Below, one piece after another: positions 19,076 to 27,869 of a stretch of 64,000 bases of DNA. This stretch comes from Mesobacillus maritimus (GTDB taxonomy: Bacteria; Bacillota; Bacilli; Bacillales; Cytobacillaceae). The position numbers were made by a program, and so were the translations under genes. Positions within the stretch are counted from its first letter, which is position 1. Every line of letters begins with the position of its first letter. The notes under the pieces are model-generated. The model had not been told where the DNA came from, did no database searches, and saw only the letters and a list, made by a program, of their open reading frames with translations. Location: the NCBI RefSeq assembly GCF_019749255.1, contig NZ_JACWFH010000009.1, positions 124,001 through 188,000 of the forward strand, given 5' to 3'.

Positions 19076-19107
19076 AACACATTGGGTTACTCCCAGTGTG
19101 TTTTTTT
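19076..19107 (+). terminator. AOR gene terminator
   Basis: AACACATTGGG, TTACT loop, CCCAGTGTGTT with one mismatch, followed by a seven-T run, 20 bp after the stop codon. Confidence 0.85.
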
Positions 19108-19175
19108 AATGGTAGAGATGACTGATTTTATAAGGACTTTGAATCATGATGGATTGGCTGTTTACCATAAGGCGC

Positions 19176-19686
19176 TCTCATAGACATTTCGTTGAGGATT
19201 CCTGCTATTTTGTCCTTGAGACGGGGTCTCATAGACATTTCGTTGAGGATTCCTGCTATTTTGTCCTTGAGTCGGGATCTCATGGACATTTCCTTGAGGA
19301 TTCCTGCTATTTTGTCTTTGAGTCAGGTTCTCATGGACATTTCGTTGAGGATTCTTACTATTTTGTCCTTGAGACGGGGTCTCATAGACATTTCGTTGAG
19401 GATTCCTGCTATTTTGTCCTTGAGTCGGGGTCTCATGGACATTTCGTTGAGGATTCTTACTATTTTGTCCTTGAGACGGGGTCTCATAGACATTTCGTTG
19501 AGGATTCTTACTATTTTGTCCTTGAGACGGGGTCTCATAGACATTTCGTTGAGGATTCCTGCTATTTTGTCTTTGAGTCAGGTTCTCATGGACATTTCGT
19601 TGAGGATTCTTACTATTTTGTCCTTGAGACGGGGTCTCATAGACATTTCGTTGAGGATTCTTGCTATTTTGTCCTTGAGTCGGGTT
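19176..19686. repeat. 51-bp tandem repeat array, ten units
   Basis: Ten head-to-tail copies of a 51-bp unit, each beginning TCTCATRGACATTT, at 19176 and every 51 bp to 19635. Copies differ at a few sites (for example GAGACGGGG / GAGTCGGGG / GAGTCAGGT, and ATTCCTGCT / ATTCTTACT). Because 51 is a multiple of three, long stop-free frames arise on both strands; substitutions do not avoid amino acid changes in any of them, so I treat it as a non-coding minisatellite. Some units contain a GAGAC-GGG-GTCTC hairpin. It separates the AOR gene from the convergent moaD pair. Confidence 0.93.
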
Positions 19687-19768
19687 CTGACCCAAAATAA
19701 TAAAAATTGCCGATAATGCCCTCTCCCAGAAGGTACTCATCATCAGCAACAAAAAACATTCTATATTC

Positions 19769-20041
19769 TTACCCACCTACTCTTGTAGTTTTATGGCGGT
19801 ATAGTTTAATCAATTCTTGGAGTTTTGATTCTGTTTCTGCTGTAAACCGTATATGAACAGCGTTGACTTTAAAGACCTTTGTAAACTGAAGTTCATCTTC
19901 CTTGAGAATTTCCCCAATCCAGCCGTCTCCCTTATAGATAAACGGGAATGTATTGGTTTGAGGAATCCCACCTAGCTCTTCGAAATACATCCCAAGATGA
20001 TTTCGATTGATTCCACGAAATTCAAGTTCACGACTCAACAT
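19769..20041 (-). CDS. small protein coupled to MoaD (possible MoaD-associated domain)
   Basis: A 90-residue protein starting MLSRELEFRGINRN and containing FEELGGIP and GDGWIGEIL. Its ATG lies one base after the moaD stop codon, and the GGTGG that encodes MoaD's final Gly-Gly doubles as its ribosome binding site, so the two are almost certainly co-translated. I do not recognise the family for certain; it may correspond to the domain fused to the C terminus of some MoaD-related proteins (DUF1952 / MoaD-related C-terminal domain). Probable role: delivery or assembly of the AOR cofactor; this is inference. Confidence 0.7.
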   Translation of the reverse strand: MLSRELEFRGINRNHLGMYFEELGGIPQTNTFPFIYKGDGWIGEILKEDELQFTKVFKVNAVHIRFTAETESKLQELIKLYRHKTTRVGG

Positions 20042-20042
20042 C

Positions 20043-20315
20043 TCAACCACCTGCAACGGGTGGAAACAAGGCAAATTGATCTTGCTCCTTCACCTTTGTT
20101 TCAAGATCATCCAAGTGGATAATATTTTTCCCATTTATATAAACATGAACGAATGGCTTCAACCTTTTTTCATCTGTAAATATCTCTTCTTCGATATCCG
20201 GGAACATCTCCACCATTTTATCGAGAATATCTATCACTCGGTCACCATCTGGTTTTACTTCAACACTTACCCCGCCACATATTTCACGGAGATTGGCGAA
20301 TACCTTTACCTGCAT
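20043..20315 (-). CDS. moaD: MoaD/ThiS-family sulfur carrier protein
   Basis: A 90-residue beta-grasp protein, MQVKVFANLREICGG at the N terminus and ending in VAGG. The C-terminal Gly-Gly is the site that an E1-like enzyme adenylates and thiolates so that sulfur can be inserted into the pterin dithiolene. AGGAGGG precedes the ATG. In archaea and bacteria with AOR, a dedicated MoaD often accompanies the oxidoreductase, and here it is convergent with the AOR gene. MoaE and the other moa genes are not in the window. Confidence 0.85.
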   Translation of the reverse strand: MQVKVFANLREICGGVSVEVKPDGDRVIDILDKMVEMFPDIEEEIFTDEKRLKPFVHVYINGKNIIHLDDLETKVKEQDQFALFPPVAGG

Positions 20316-20471
20316 GGACTAGCCCTCCTCTGTCTCTTTATTCAATCTTAAGCGGAAAAGCTAGCTTTGTCACTAATCCAGAATGAAAAAACCTTCTTCT
20401 TCACAACATAGTAATGAAACTTACACAAATGGGTACTAGACTATTTTTTATAAGAAGGAGGATACGTCCCA

Positions 20472-21611
20472 ATGAAGGCTGTCACTTTCCAAGGTGCAAA
20501 GGATATCCAAGTTAAAAAAGTAGACGACCCAAGAATTGAAAAAAACGATGATGTGATTGTCCGTATTACTTCAACAGCTATATGTGGGTCTGACCTTCAT
20601 ATCTATCTTGGGGGAATCCCCACACGGCCCGGATTTATTATCGGCCATGAACCTATGGGAATTATCGAAGAAGTTGGACCCGATGTTAAAAAAGTAAAAA
20701 AAGGGGACAGAGTCATTATTCCGTTTAACGTTGCTTGCGGGCATTGTTTTTATTGTCAGCATAATATGGAAAGTCAATGTGACAATTCAAATCCGAACCC
20801 TGATATCGACTCTGGAGGCTTTTTAGGATATACAGAACGCTATGGAAATTACCCTGGAGGACAAGCAGAATTCTTGCGGGTACCGTACGGAAATTTTATG
20901 CCCTTTAAAGTTCCAGACTCTTGTGAGCTCGAAGATGAAGCGTTACTCTTCATTTCAGACGTGCTCCCGACTGCCTACTGGAGTGTTGAGCATGCTGGAG
21001 TAAAACCGAATGATACGGTCGTCGTGCTCGGTTGTGGTCCTGTTGGGCTAATGGCTCAAAAATTCGCATGGATGAAAGGAGCCAAACGGGTCATCGCCGT
21101 TGATAACCTTCATTACCGGCTCCGTCATGCAAAGGTAAAAAACAATGTTGAAGTGTTTAATTTCGAAGATTTTGATGATACAGGAGCACATATAAGAGAA
21201 ATTACCCAGGGTGGTGCCGATGTAGTGATTGATTGCGTCGGCATGGATGGGAAAAAATCAGTGGCAGAAAAGGTCGAGCAGAAATTAAAACTCCAAGGCG
21301 GAACTTTAAGCGCCATTCAAATCGCCAAAAACTCCGTTCGAAAATTTGGGACGATTCAACTTACGGGTGTTTATGGTGCATACTATAATATGTTCCCGCT
21401 TGGGAATATCTTCGAACGGAACGTGACCCTTAAAACAGGGCAAGCGCCCGTCATCCATTATATGCCTACGCTTTATGACATGATTGTTAAAGGCGAAATT
21501 GATCCAACAGAAATCATTACTCATAAGGTTCCTCTAGATCAAGCTAGTAATGCTTATAAAATCTTTAGCGAGCATGAGGATGAGGTCATTAAGGTAGTTT
21601 TAAAACCATAG
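20472..21611 (+). CDS. zinc-dependent alcohol dehydrogenase (formaldehyde dehydrogenase-like group)
   Basis: A 379-residue medium-chain dehydrogenase. Catalytic zinc ligands are C38 (in AICGSDLH) and His-Glu of IGHEPMG; the structural zinc loop is CGHCFYCQHNMESQC; VVVLGCGPVGLMA binds NAD(P). The overall pattern fits the glutathione-independent formaldehyde/threonine dehydrogenase-like branch often annotated as zinc-dependent alcohol dehydrogenase. GAAGGAGG precedes the ATG at 10 nt. It is divergent from moaD, so it may deliver aldehydes to AOR or share substrates with it; that link is inferred only from position. Confidence 0.87.
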   Translation: MKAVTFQGAKDIQVKKVDDPRIEKNDDVIVRITSTAICGSDLHIYLGGIPTRPGFIIGHEPMGIIEEVGPDVKKVKKGDRVIIPFNVACGHCFYCQHNMESQCDNSNPNPDIDSGGFLGYTERYGNYPGGQAEFLRVPYGNFMPFKVPDSCELEDEALLFISDVLPTAYWSVEHAGVKPNDTVVVLGCGPVGLMAQKFAWMKGAKRVIAVDNLHYRLRHAKVKNNVEVFNFEDFDDTGAHIREITQGGADVVIDCVGMDGKKSVAEKVEQKLKLQGGTLSAIQIAKNSVRKFGTIQLTGVYGAYYNMFPLGNIFERNVTLKTGQAPVIHYMPTLYDMIVKGEIDPTEIITHKVPLDQASNAYKIFSEHEDEVIKVVLKP

Positions 21612-21643
21612 CATAAGTTAGTCTGGAAAGGCATTTCCTATAG

Positions 21644-21682
21644 AAAAATCTCCCCTTCAACAAAGAATGGGGAGATTTTTTT
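21644..21682. terminator. bidirectional terminator
   Basis: AAAATCTCCCC, 13-nt loop, GGGGAGATTTTTTT between the convergent alcohol dehydrogenase and yulF-like genes. Confidence 0.85.
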
Positions 21683-22670
21683 ACATTCCTTCATCAGCTG
21701 GGTAATGCACACCAATCTGTCGCCGACACTCATCAATAATCTCCATCACCTGTAAGGAGTGCGTTAAAGAGTTAATCTTTGACTCTGTTTGACCGCTCTC
21801 AATTAAGTGAATGAATTCTTCTACCTCATAATACATTGGTTGTTTAGATTGAGGTTGGGTGAGTTCCTCAATAGAACCATTCCGATAGTGGACTTCCACC
21901 TTCTCAGGAACATTTATTTTATCAATGATCAGATTAGCATCCTCACCTTGAATCTCCGATGGAATAGAAGAGTCAGTAATTTTTGAGTACGTCACAATAG
22001 CATCCATGTCTTTATACGTTAGAAGGATACTGCCTGCTCCATCTACTCCGGAATCTAGCATAACCCCGGTTGCTTGAACCTTCTCTGGTTTCCCAAAAAG
22101 AACGATGATTGGGTAAAGACAATAGATCCCGATGTCCATCAATGCTCCATTCGAGAATTCTGGTTTAAAAGCGTTAAGGATTGTACCCTCTTTATATGCA
22201 TCATAGCGAGATGAATATTGACTATAGCTAGCAAAATATCGGCGAACTTTTCCTACTTTATGTACATGATCAAAGACGACCTTAAAATTAGGCACCAAAG
22301 TATTTTTCATGGCCTCCATTAATACAACTTCATGCTTTTGAGCTGCACTTATCATCTGCCTTAATTCGTGCGCATTTGAGGCAATTGGCTTTTCACATAA
22401 GACGTGCTTGCCATGTTCAAGAAAAGTGATGGCTTGCTGAGCATGCAAGGAATTCGGGCTTGCGATATAAACAGCATCAATTTCATCACTCATCGCCATA
22501 CTTTTTATATCCGTGAAGATCATTTCAGTTCCGTACTGATTAGCAAACTCACGTGCCCTCTCCTCAGTTCTAGAATATACTGCTCCTATTGAGAATCTAG
22601 GGTGTTCCTTAGCGGCTTCAATGAATTTATTCGTAATCCAGTTCGTTCCGATAACGCCAAATCGAATCAT
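21681..22670 (-). CDS. yulF: Gfo/Idh/MocA-family oxidoreductase (YulF-like)
   Basis: A 329-residue NAD(P)-dependent oxidoreductase with N-terminal FGVIGTNWITNKF, the family motif HVLCEKPIASNAHE, and ALMDIGIYCLYP in the C-terminal domain. It resembles B. subtilis YulF along its length, including MEAMKNTLVPNF. The substrate, probably a sugar or inositol derivative, is unknown. AGGAGGG precedes the ATG. Monocistronic. Confidence 0.83.
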   Translation of the reverse strand: MIRFGVIGTNWITNKFIEAAKEHPRFSIGAVYSRTEERAREFANQYGTEMIFTDIKSMAMSDEIDAVYIASPNSLHAQQAITFLEHGKHVLCEKPIASNAHELRQMISAAQKHEVVLMEAMKNTLVPNFKVVFDHVHKVGKVRRYFASYSQYSSRYDAYKEGTILNAFKPEFSNGALMDIGIYCLYPIIVLFGKPEKVQATGVMLDSGVDGAGSILLTYKDMDAIVTYSKITDSSIPSEIQGEDANLIIDKINVPEKVEVHYRNGSIEELTQPQSKQPMYYEVEEFIHLIESGQTESKINSLTHSLQVMEIIDECRRQIGVHYPADEGM

Positions 22671-22751
22671 CCGTTTTCTCCCTCCTATTTTCTAATCCTT
22701 ATTGTACTTTAACCAATTTATTAAAAATCAACAAGTGTTCTAGAAGGAAAC

Positions 22752-22778
22752 AAAAATGGCCTACCCATGGGGTAAGCC
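22752..22778 (-). terminator. terminator after PepSY gene
   Basis: On the minus strand GGCTTACCC, CAT loop, GGGTAGGCC, then ATTTTTG; about 30 bp past the stop codon of the PepSY gene. Confidence 0.8.
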
Positions 22779-22807
22779 CTTTTCTCTAATACTTTTTAGT
22801 CATCTTC

Positions 22808-23374
22808 TCAATCATTGTCGTCATCATCTAGGTCATCTATATCTTTTTCTACAATTTTCCCAGTTCTTGCATTTATTTCATAATCTATTTCGTGGGTGTC
22901 GGTACGGATTTCAATTTCATACTCGCCGTCATCATAGTCAACTTCAACTACTTCACCTGGGGTATCTTTTGTTGCAATCGCGATGGCTTCATCTTTGGTT
23001 ATTCTTTGCTTTATTGCTTGAGTATTTTTATCCTGAGTGTTCACCTTAGCAGAAGTTGTGCTACTCGCGGTAACATCGTCATCATTGTCGCGATCCACTT
23101 TGATGATTTCTCCAGAACTTGCATCAATATCAACGTCAATATCATCGTTTCCATTTTGGTCAGTGAGATCGACCTCATATTTTACTCTTCCATCATCTTT
23201 TTCTAACTCTACACTTTCAACTGTGCCTTCTACTTCAGTAACAGCAATTTCTTCTGCCTTCTTCGTAGAAATAAAATTATTTTCCTGGGTGCCTTCTGAG
23301 AATGCCCCTACACCAAGTGCTCCTCCTAATAAAACTACCCCTGTCACACCAATGATTAGTATGTTTTTTTTCAT
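22808..23374 (-). CDS. PepSY-domain exported protein
   Basis: A 188-residue protein with an N-terminal signal or anchor (MKKNILIIGVTGVVLLGGAL) and two PepSY repeats, each in the form KAEEIAVTEVEGTVESVELE ... YEVDLT ... DIDASSGEIIKV, with a very Asp-rich C terminus (DDLDDDDND). PepSY domains are thought to modulate proteases or bind extracellular ligands. AAAGGAGG fixes the start at 23374. It follows a second PepSY gene and a two-component system, the arrangement of B. subtilis ykoGHIJ. Confidence 0.82.
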   Translation of the reverse strand: MKKNILIIGVTGVVLLGGALGVGAFSEGTQENNFISTKKAEEIAVTEVEGTVESVELEKDDGRVKYEVDLTDQNGNDDIDVDIDASSGEIIKVDRDNDDDVTASSTTSAKVNTQDKNTQAIKQRITKDEAIAIATKDTPGEVVEVDYDDGEYEIEIRTDTHEIDYEINARTGKIVEKDIDDLDDDDND

Positions 23375-23583
23375 TTTATTTTCCTCCTTTGTTGGTATAT
23401 CTACACTATAGACCACCAAAATGAGGAGACATTGATAAGAAAATGAGAAATTGATGAGAAAATAACTAGAGTTCTCTTTTTTTCTCGTTCTATTGCGTTT
23501 AGCAGTTGAATTTCGCTCTAAACAAACGGAACATAACATCGACTTCTCACTGTGACACAGCCGGCTTTATTGTCATTCACTTG

Positions 23584-24228
23584 TTAGTCATCCCAGATAA
23601 CGGACATCACTTCTCCTGAAATTGCATTAATCTGGATTGTGGCTTCCGCCTCTTCCCCTTCACGTTCAATTTCAACTAAGTAATAGGTGCTCCCTCCAGA
23701 TTCTTCAAGTTCTACGTCTTCGACTTCTCCGTTTAATTGCTTTAAGGCGATTGCGATGGCTTCTTTCTCTGTTAGTTGCTTAGGTGTCTCTGGTTGTGCA
23801 TTTGAGTTATCTTCAGTTGGTGTCCCTTGATTTTCTGGTGGGTTCTCTATTGCATCTTGTTCAGAAGGCTTTTCTTGTGAAGTGTTAGGTGGATTTTCAA
23901 TTTGCTCTTCTCCTGTTGTTGGTTTCTTTTGATCACCTTCGTTGCTTGCAACCGCTTCTTTGGTTCTTGTCATGCTAGCAATTTCCCCAGTTTCACGGTC
24001 AATTTCAATCTCATAGGTGCCTGGGTCTAGCACAATCGTAATGAGATAAAGGTTTGTTCCTTCCTTCACACTAACAATGTCACCAGAATAAAGTTCCTGT
24101 ACCTTTTGAGTGGCTTCCTCAGCCGTAAGTGGTTGTGCCGAGGTCATTACTCTAGAAACCTGCCAAACAGCAAACATAACGACCAAAAACACGCCTGCTC
24201 CAATGAGCATTTTTTTCCCTCTACCCAT
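23584..24228 (-). CDS. PepSY-domain membrane-anchored protein
   Basis: A 214-residue protein: basic N terminus, one membrane segment (LIGAGVFLVVMFAVW), a first PepSY unit (LTAEEATQKVQELYSGDIVS ... YEIEIDRETGEI), a low-complexity Pro/Glu/Asn/Gln linker of about 60 residues, and a second PepSY unit ending GEVMSVIWDD. The start at 24228 follows GGAG at 8 nt. It is 54 bp downstream of the histidine kinase gene on the same strand and probably belongs to the same operon as a target or sensor accessory. Confidence 0.8.
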   Translation of the reverse strand: MGRGKKMLIGAGVFLVVMFAVWQVSRVMTSAQPLTAEEATQKVQELYSGDIVSVKEGTNLYLITIVLDPGTYEIEIDRETGEIASMTRTKEAVASNEGDQKKPTTGEEQIENPPNTSQEKPSEQDAIENPPENQGTPTEDNSNAQPETPKQLTEKEAIAIALKQLNGEVEDVELEESGGSTYYLVEIEREGEEAEATIQINAISGEVMSVIWDD

Positions 24229-24282
24229 ATGCTTCACTCCATTTTTTTCATTCCCTTTATTCTACGCTACTAAAATGAGAAA

Positions 24283-25641
24283 TTAATGAGAATCGGAAAG
24301 AGGCAAACTTATTTTAGCTGTAGTTCCAAGACCTTCAACACTTTCTAACGCAATCGTTGCCTCCATAGCATCCGCAATTTCTTTCGCTAAAGACAAACCT
24401 AGTCCAAAGCCACCAGTCTTTCTTGATCGAGCTTTATCTACCCGGTAAAATCGATCGTAAACCTTTTCCAATTCGCCTGATGGAATCCCAATCCCACGGT
24501 CAGTGACTGAGACCACTGCTTGGTCTTTAGAACTGCTAATTTTTACAACAATTCTTTCTTCACTATATTTTCGTGCATTATCCATTAAAATAAAGAACAA
24601 TTGCTTAAACCGTTGCAAATCAGCATTTATCACGACCTCCGTCTCTTGCTTCAGCTCAACCTCCCGATTATAGGCTTTTTCAAAAGATCTTACAGCTTCC
24701 TTGACCACTTCATTTAGGTGAATTTCTTCTTTTTCAAGTAACCAGTGTTGCTCATTCCTTGCGAGCAGCAGCAATTGTTGGGTTAGATCCTTCATGCGAA
24801 TAGCTTCAGAATGAATAGCCTGAATCGACTCGTCGAAAAGCTCTGGTTGGTCTTTGCCTCTTCTTTTTAATAAGGATGCATACGATTCAATCACGGTAAG
24901 CGGCGTTTTTAATTCATGTGAAGCATTTGAGATAAATTGACCTTGCTTTTCGTAGTTTACTTCCAATAGTTCTATCATATTATTAAACGTTTCGCCCATT
25001 TGATAGAGTTCATCTTTAGATTGTTTAGGCAGGGGGATCCTTTTAAATTGACCACTTCCCTTGATATCACGCATGGTTGCAATCATTGACGTAATCGGCC
25101 GAGTGATAAAATTACTAAGAAGACTAGACGAAATGAATACAGGAATCATCGCTAAAATGGTGACAATGATGAGCACCAGCTTTAGAGTATTGAGCATCTC
25201 TGCCGTCGATTCTAGATTTTCCGTTACTTGAAGCTCAACTACCTCGCCATCACGAGAAATCATTGGAATTGAAACAAAGGCATGAGGAATATTATTGTAT
25301 TCAACAATTGTTTGAACTTCTTTGTGGTGAAAGCGTACCGGTTTTTCTCTAAGGTCCTGCTGATTGGGGACAGCCACTCCTACCCCTGGATTAGCCTCTT
25401 TATCAACAATCTGCATCATTCCATTTACGGGCACGTACGCAAGTAAGATATTCTGCAAGTCCACCGTCGAGTTGACTTGATTGATTCCATTCATTGCTTG
25501 TTTCGCTTCGGCAACAGTACGTTCAACCTCACTGTCCAACATCATTTTACTAAAAGAAAGATATATAGACAGATTCACTAAAATCAATAACACGATGAAC
25601 ATAACGGTCGTATATAAGTTAATTTTATTCCGAAGCTTCAT
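24283..25641 (-). CDS. ykoH: HAMP-containing sensor histidine kinase (YkoH-like)
   Basis: A 452-residue membrane histidine kinase: two membrane helices (about residues 10-30 and 165-185) enclose an extracellular sensor domain; then HAMP, the H-box FISNASHELKTPLTVIESYA with the phosphorylated His, N-box DNARKY and G-boxes DRGIGIP and GGFGLGLSLA. It overlaps the response regulator gene by 4 bp (ATGA). The PepSY genes downstream make it the likely counterpart of B. subtilis YkoH. The stimulus is unknown. Confidence 0.85.
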   Translation of the reverse strand: MKLRNKINLYTTVMFIVLLILVNLSIYLSFSKMMLDSEVERTVAEAKQAMNGINQVNSTVDLQNILLAYVPVNGMMQIVDKEANPGVGVAVPNQQDLREKPVRFHHKEVQTIVEYNNIPHAFVSIPMISRDGEVVELQVTENLESTAEMLNTLKLVLIIVTILAMIPVFISSSLLSNFITRPITSMIATMRDIKGSGQFKRIPLPKQSKDELYQMGETFNNMIELLEVNYEKQGQFISNASHELKTPLTVIESYASLLKRRGKDQPELFDESIQAIHSEAIRMKDLTQQLLLLARNEQHWLLEKEEIHLNEVVKEAVRSFEKAYNREVELKQETEVVINADLQRFKQLFFILMDNARKYSEERIVVKISSSKDQAVVSVTDRGIGIPSGELEKVYDRFYRVDKARSRKTGGFGLGLSLAKEIADAMEATIALESVEGLGTTAKISLPLSDSH

Positions 25642-26336
25642 TTTGACTCCTTCAGTACATATCCGATCCCTCGGACCGTGTGAATATAAGGTGTTCCATG
25701 AGGCTTATCAATTTTATTGCGCAAATATCGAATATACACATCGACGACATTGGTATCTCCGTAATAATCGTAACCCCAAACACCGTTTAATAGTTGCTCG
25801 CGGTTTAGTACTTGTCGGGAATTTCTCATTAGATAAGCCAATAAATCAAACTCACGGGGAGTTAGCTCAATGAGTGTATCCCCACGCATAACTTCATGGG
25901 TAACCTCACTTAATCTTAAATCTCCAACGGTGAGCCAATCTTGGTTAGTTTCCTCCGCCACTGGTTTTCGATGTAAGCGCAGACTAGCGCGTATCCGTGC
26001 GAGTAGTTCTTCAATTTGAAATGGCTTAGTCACATAATCATTTGCCCCTAAATCAAGACCAGATACTTTGTCTTCAACAGAGTCTTTCGCTGTCAACATG
26101 ATAACAGGAGTATTGGAATCATTGGAACGAATTCTTCGGAGCAGTTCAATCCCACTAATCCCTGGGAGCATGACATCTAACAAGATTAGGTCCCACTCAC
26201 CTTGCTGGAAGAGCTGAAACCCAACTAATCCATCTAACGCCTTTTCCACCTCATAGCCTTCATAGGTTAACTCCAATTCAAGAACACGGGCGATTTTTTC
26301 TTCGTCTTCAACAATTAATATTTTAGGCTTATCCAT
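25638..26336 (-). CDS. ykoG: OmpR-family response regulator (YkoG-like)
   Basis: A 232-residue regulator: receiver domain with the acidic pocket VEDEEK, phosphoacceptor Asp in LILLDVMLPG and Lys in VTKPF, then a winged-helix DNA-binding domain (LTPREFDLLAYLM, VDVYIRYLRNKID, TVRGIGYVLK). It is paired with the kinase encoded immediately downstream. AGGTAG precedes the ATG weakly. The probable targets are the linked PepSY genes. Confidence 0.88.
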   Translation of the reverse strand: MDKPKILIVEDEEKIARVLELELTYEGYEVEKALDGLVGFQLFQQGEWDLILLDVMLPGISGIELLRRIRSNDSNTPVIMLTAKDSVEDKVSGLDLGANDYVTKPFQIEELLARIRASLRLHRKPVAEETNQDWLTVGDLRLSEVTHEVMRGDTLIELTPREFDLLAYLMRNSRQVLNREQLLNGVWGYDYYGDTNVVDVYIRYLRNKIDKPHGTPYIHTVRGIGYVLKESK

Positions 26337-26412
26337 GACTACCTCACAATAAACTGAATTTTAGCTTCATTTTATCATAGAATTGAAAAAACTTTTATGT
26401 AAGAGGATATGC

Positions 26413-26444
26413 AAAAAAAGAGCATGACCATAGTCATACTCTTT
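26413..26444 (-). terminator. terminator of the YeeE/YedE gene
   Basis: Minus strand AAAGAGTATGAC, 4-nt loop, GTCATGCTCTTTTTTT with a single mismatch in the stem, just past the stop codon. Confidence 0.85.
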
Positions 26445-26456
26445 CCTAGTTCATAA

Positions 26457-27701
26457 TTAACAAATTGAGTCCGTTGATTTTGGGTTCTTTAGTCCAAATA
26501 ACGGACGAATAAACAACGCTAGATACGTGCCGAGCATCGCCATAATTGCCCAAACCCAGCCATGAAGACTAAATGAAGCAATTCCACTGAAATAAGCACC
26601 GATATTACAACCGAACGCTAAACGAGCTCCATAGCCCATCATCAAGCCACCGATAATGGCCGCACCAGCAACACCTGGTTTAATTTTACCAGGCTTAAAC
26701 GTACCTTGAGCAGCAGCAGATAAAAACGCCCCGAGCATAATCCCAAAGTTCATAACACTCGTTCCATCCATTAAAACAGAACTGGTAAGCTTGTCTGAAC
26801 CTGCAAAATAATCCCAAGCAGCAACATCTACACCCATTGCCATCAATGCTTTACCACCCCATAGCGTAAAGCCTGATGTGATTCCCCATGGACTTCCTTT
26901 TACCATGAGAGTTAACGCATTTAACAAAGCTAGCACGATGGCTGCTCCAAATAATGGCCAAGACCCACGTAACACTTTTTTCCATCCTTGTGCCGTTGGC
27001 AGTGGTTTCATCATTGGCGGGTTCTTCTTTTTCGCAAATTTTACGCAAACCCAGTAAATAAGCGCAAACACTGCGAGTTGAACTACCCAAGCACCAAAGT
27101 ACCCTAATCCAGTTGATTCAGCTAATGAAACAGCTGGGAACGACGGCATATCTTCCATCCAAAAGGTGATGTGATAAGCACCCAATGCTGAACCAGCAAT
27201 AAAAGCAATTAAGGTTAGAATCATTGAGGAAGATCCGCCACCTACATTGTATAGCGTACCTGATGCACAGCCATTTCCTAGCTGCATTCCGATACCGAAA
27301 AGAAATGACCCGACAACGACACTGACACCAATTGGATTTACATTCCCTGCTGGAGTAACGCCAGTGAAACTAAAACCTGTACTTAAAATAATGGCAAACA
27401 ACGTAGATGCAACGGCTAACATGAGCATATGCGCCTGCAAGCCTTGTACATTACCGACCGAAACTAGACGTCTAAAAGCAGATGTAAATCCGAAGCGTGC
27501 ATATAATAAAGCAGCTCCGAGCGCAAGACCAATAATATACAAGGTTCCTTGTGTCCAGCCTGCTATGTTTACAATGCTAATATATAGGATAATGGCAGCA
27601 ATTGTTCCTATTGCCACATGTGGCTTCTGCATTGGACTTAATTCTGATACTACTGTTGTGGATTTTCCATCCCAATTTGTTGCTAATGATGTTTGTGCCA
27701 C
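26457..27701 (-). CDS. YeeE/YedE-family sulfur-compound transporter
   Basis: A 414-residue polytopic membrane protein with the duplicated YeeE/YedE architecture: GNGCASGTLYNVGGGSSS in the first half and YGARLAFGCNIGAYFSGI in the second, each holding a conserved Cys of the transport path. Members of the family take up thiosulfate or related sulfur compounds. No TusA- or rhodanese-like partner gene is adjacent. The GTG at 27701 is preferred because GAGG lies 8 nt before it; the GTG at 27710 overlaps that site. Confidence 0.85.
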   Translation of the reverse strand: MAQTSLATNWDGKSTTVVSELSPMQKPHVAIGTIAAIILYISIVNIAGWTQGTLYIIGLALGAALLYARFGFTSAFRRLVSVGNVQGLQAHMLMLAVASTLFAIILSTGFSFTGVTPAGNVNPIGVSVVVGSFLFGIGMQLGNGCASGTLYNVGGGSSSMILTLIAFIAGSALGAYHITFWMEDMPSFPAVSLAESTGLGYFGAWVVQLAVFALIYWVCVKFAKKKNPPMMKPLPTAQGWKKVLRGSWPLFGAAIVLALLNALTLMVKGSPWGITSGFTLWGGKALMAMGVDVAAWDYFAGSDKLTSSVLMDGTSVMNFGIMLGAFLSAAAQGTFKPGKIKPGVAGAAIIGGLMMGYGARLAFGCNIGAYFSGIASFSLHGWVWAIMAMLGTYLALFIRPLFGLKNPKSTDSIC

Positions 27702-27749
27702 TTTATTCACCTCATATTCTTATAAAAATAGTTGGATTTAACTTTTATT

Positions 27750-27778
27750 ATAGTAGCCTAACATTTTAAACTTGTAAA
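27750..27778 (-). promoter_or_regulatory. sigma-A promoter of the YeeE/YedE gene
   Basis: Minus strand TTTACA, 17 bp, TACTAT, about 50 bp upstream of the start codon. Confidence 0.6.
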
Positions 27779-27835
27779 CATTTAAAACTGGATAACAAGA
27801 ATTGTATCCTTACCAACATTGTAAAATACTGACAC

Positions 27836-27864
27836 TTGCCATTCTACTAGCAGAATGGTATATT
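27836..27864 (+). promoter_or_regulatory. sigma-A promoter of the structured RNA
   Basis: TTGCCA, exactly 17 bp, TATATT. Start predicted near 27870. Confidence 0.7.
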
Positions 27865-27869
27865 AATTA

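Noticed and set aside
19146-19776. Long overlapping reading frames on both strands as repeat-containing proteins
   Set aside because: They follow from a 51-bp period without stop codons; no good ribosome binding site, and substitutions show no coding bias in any frame.
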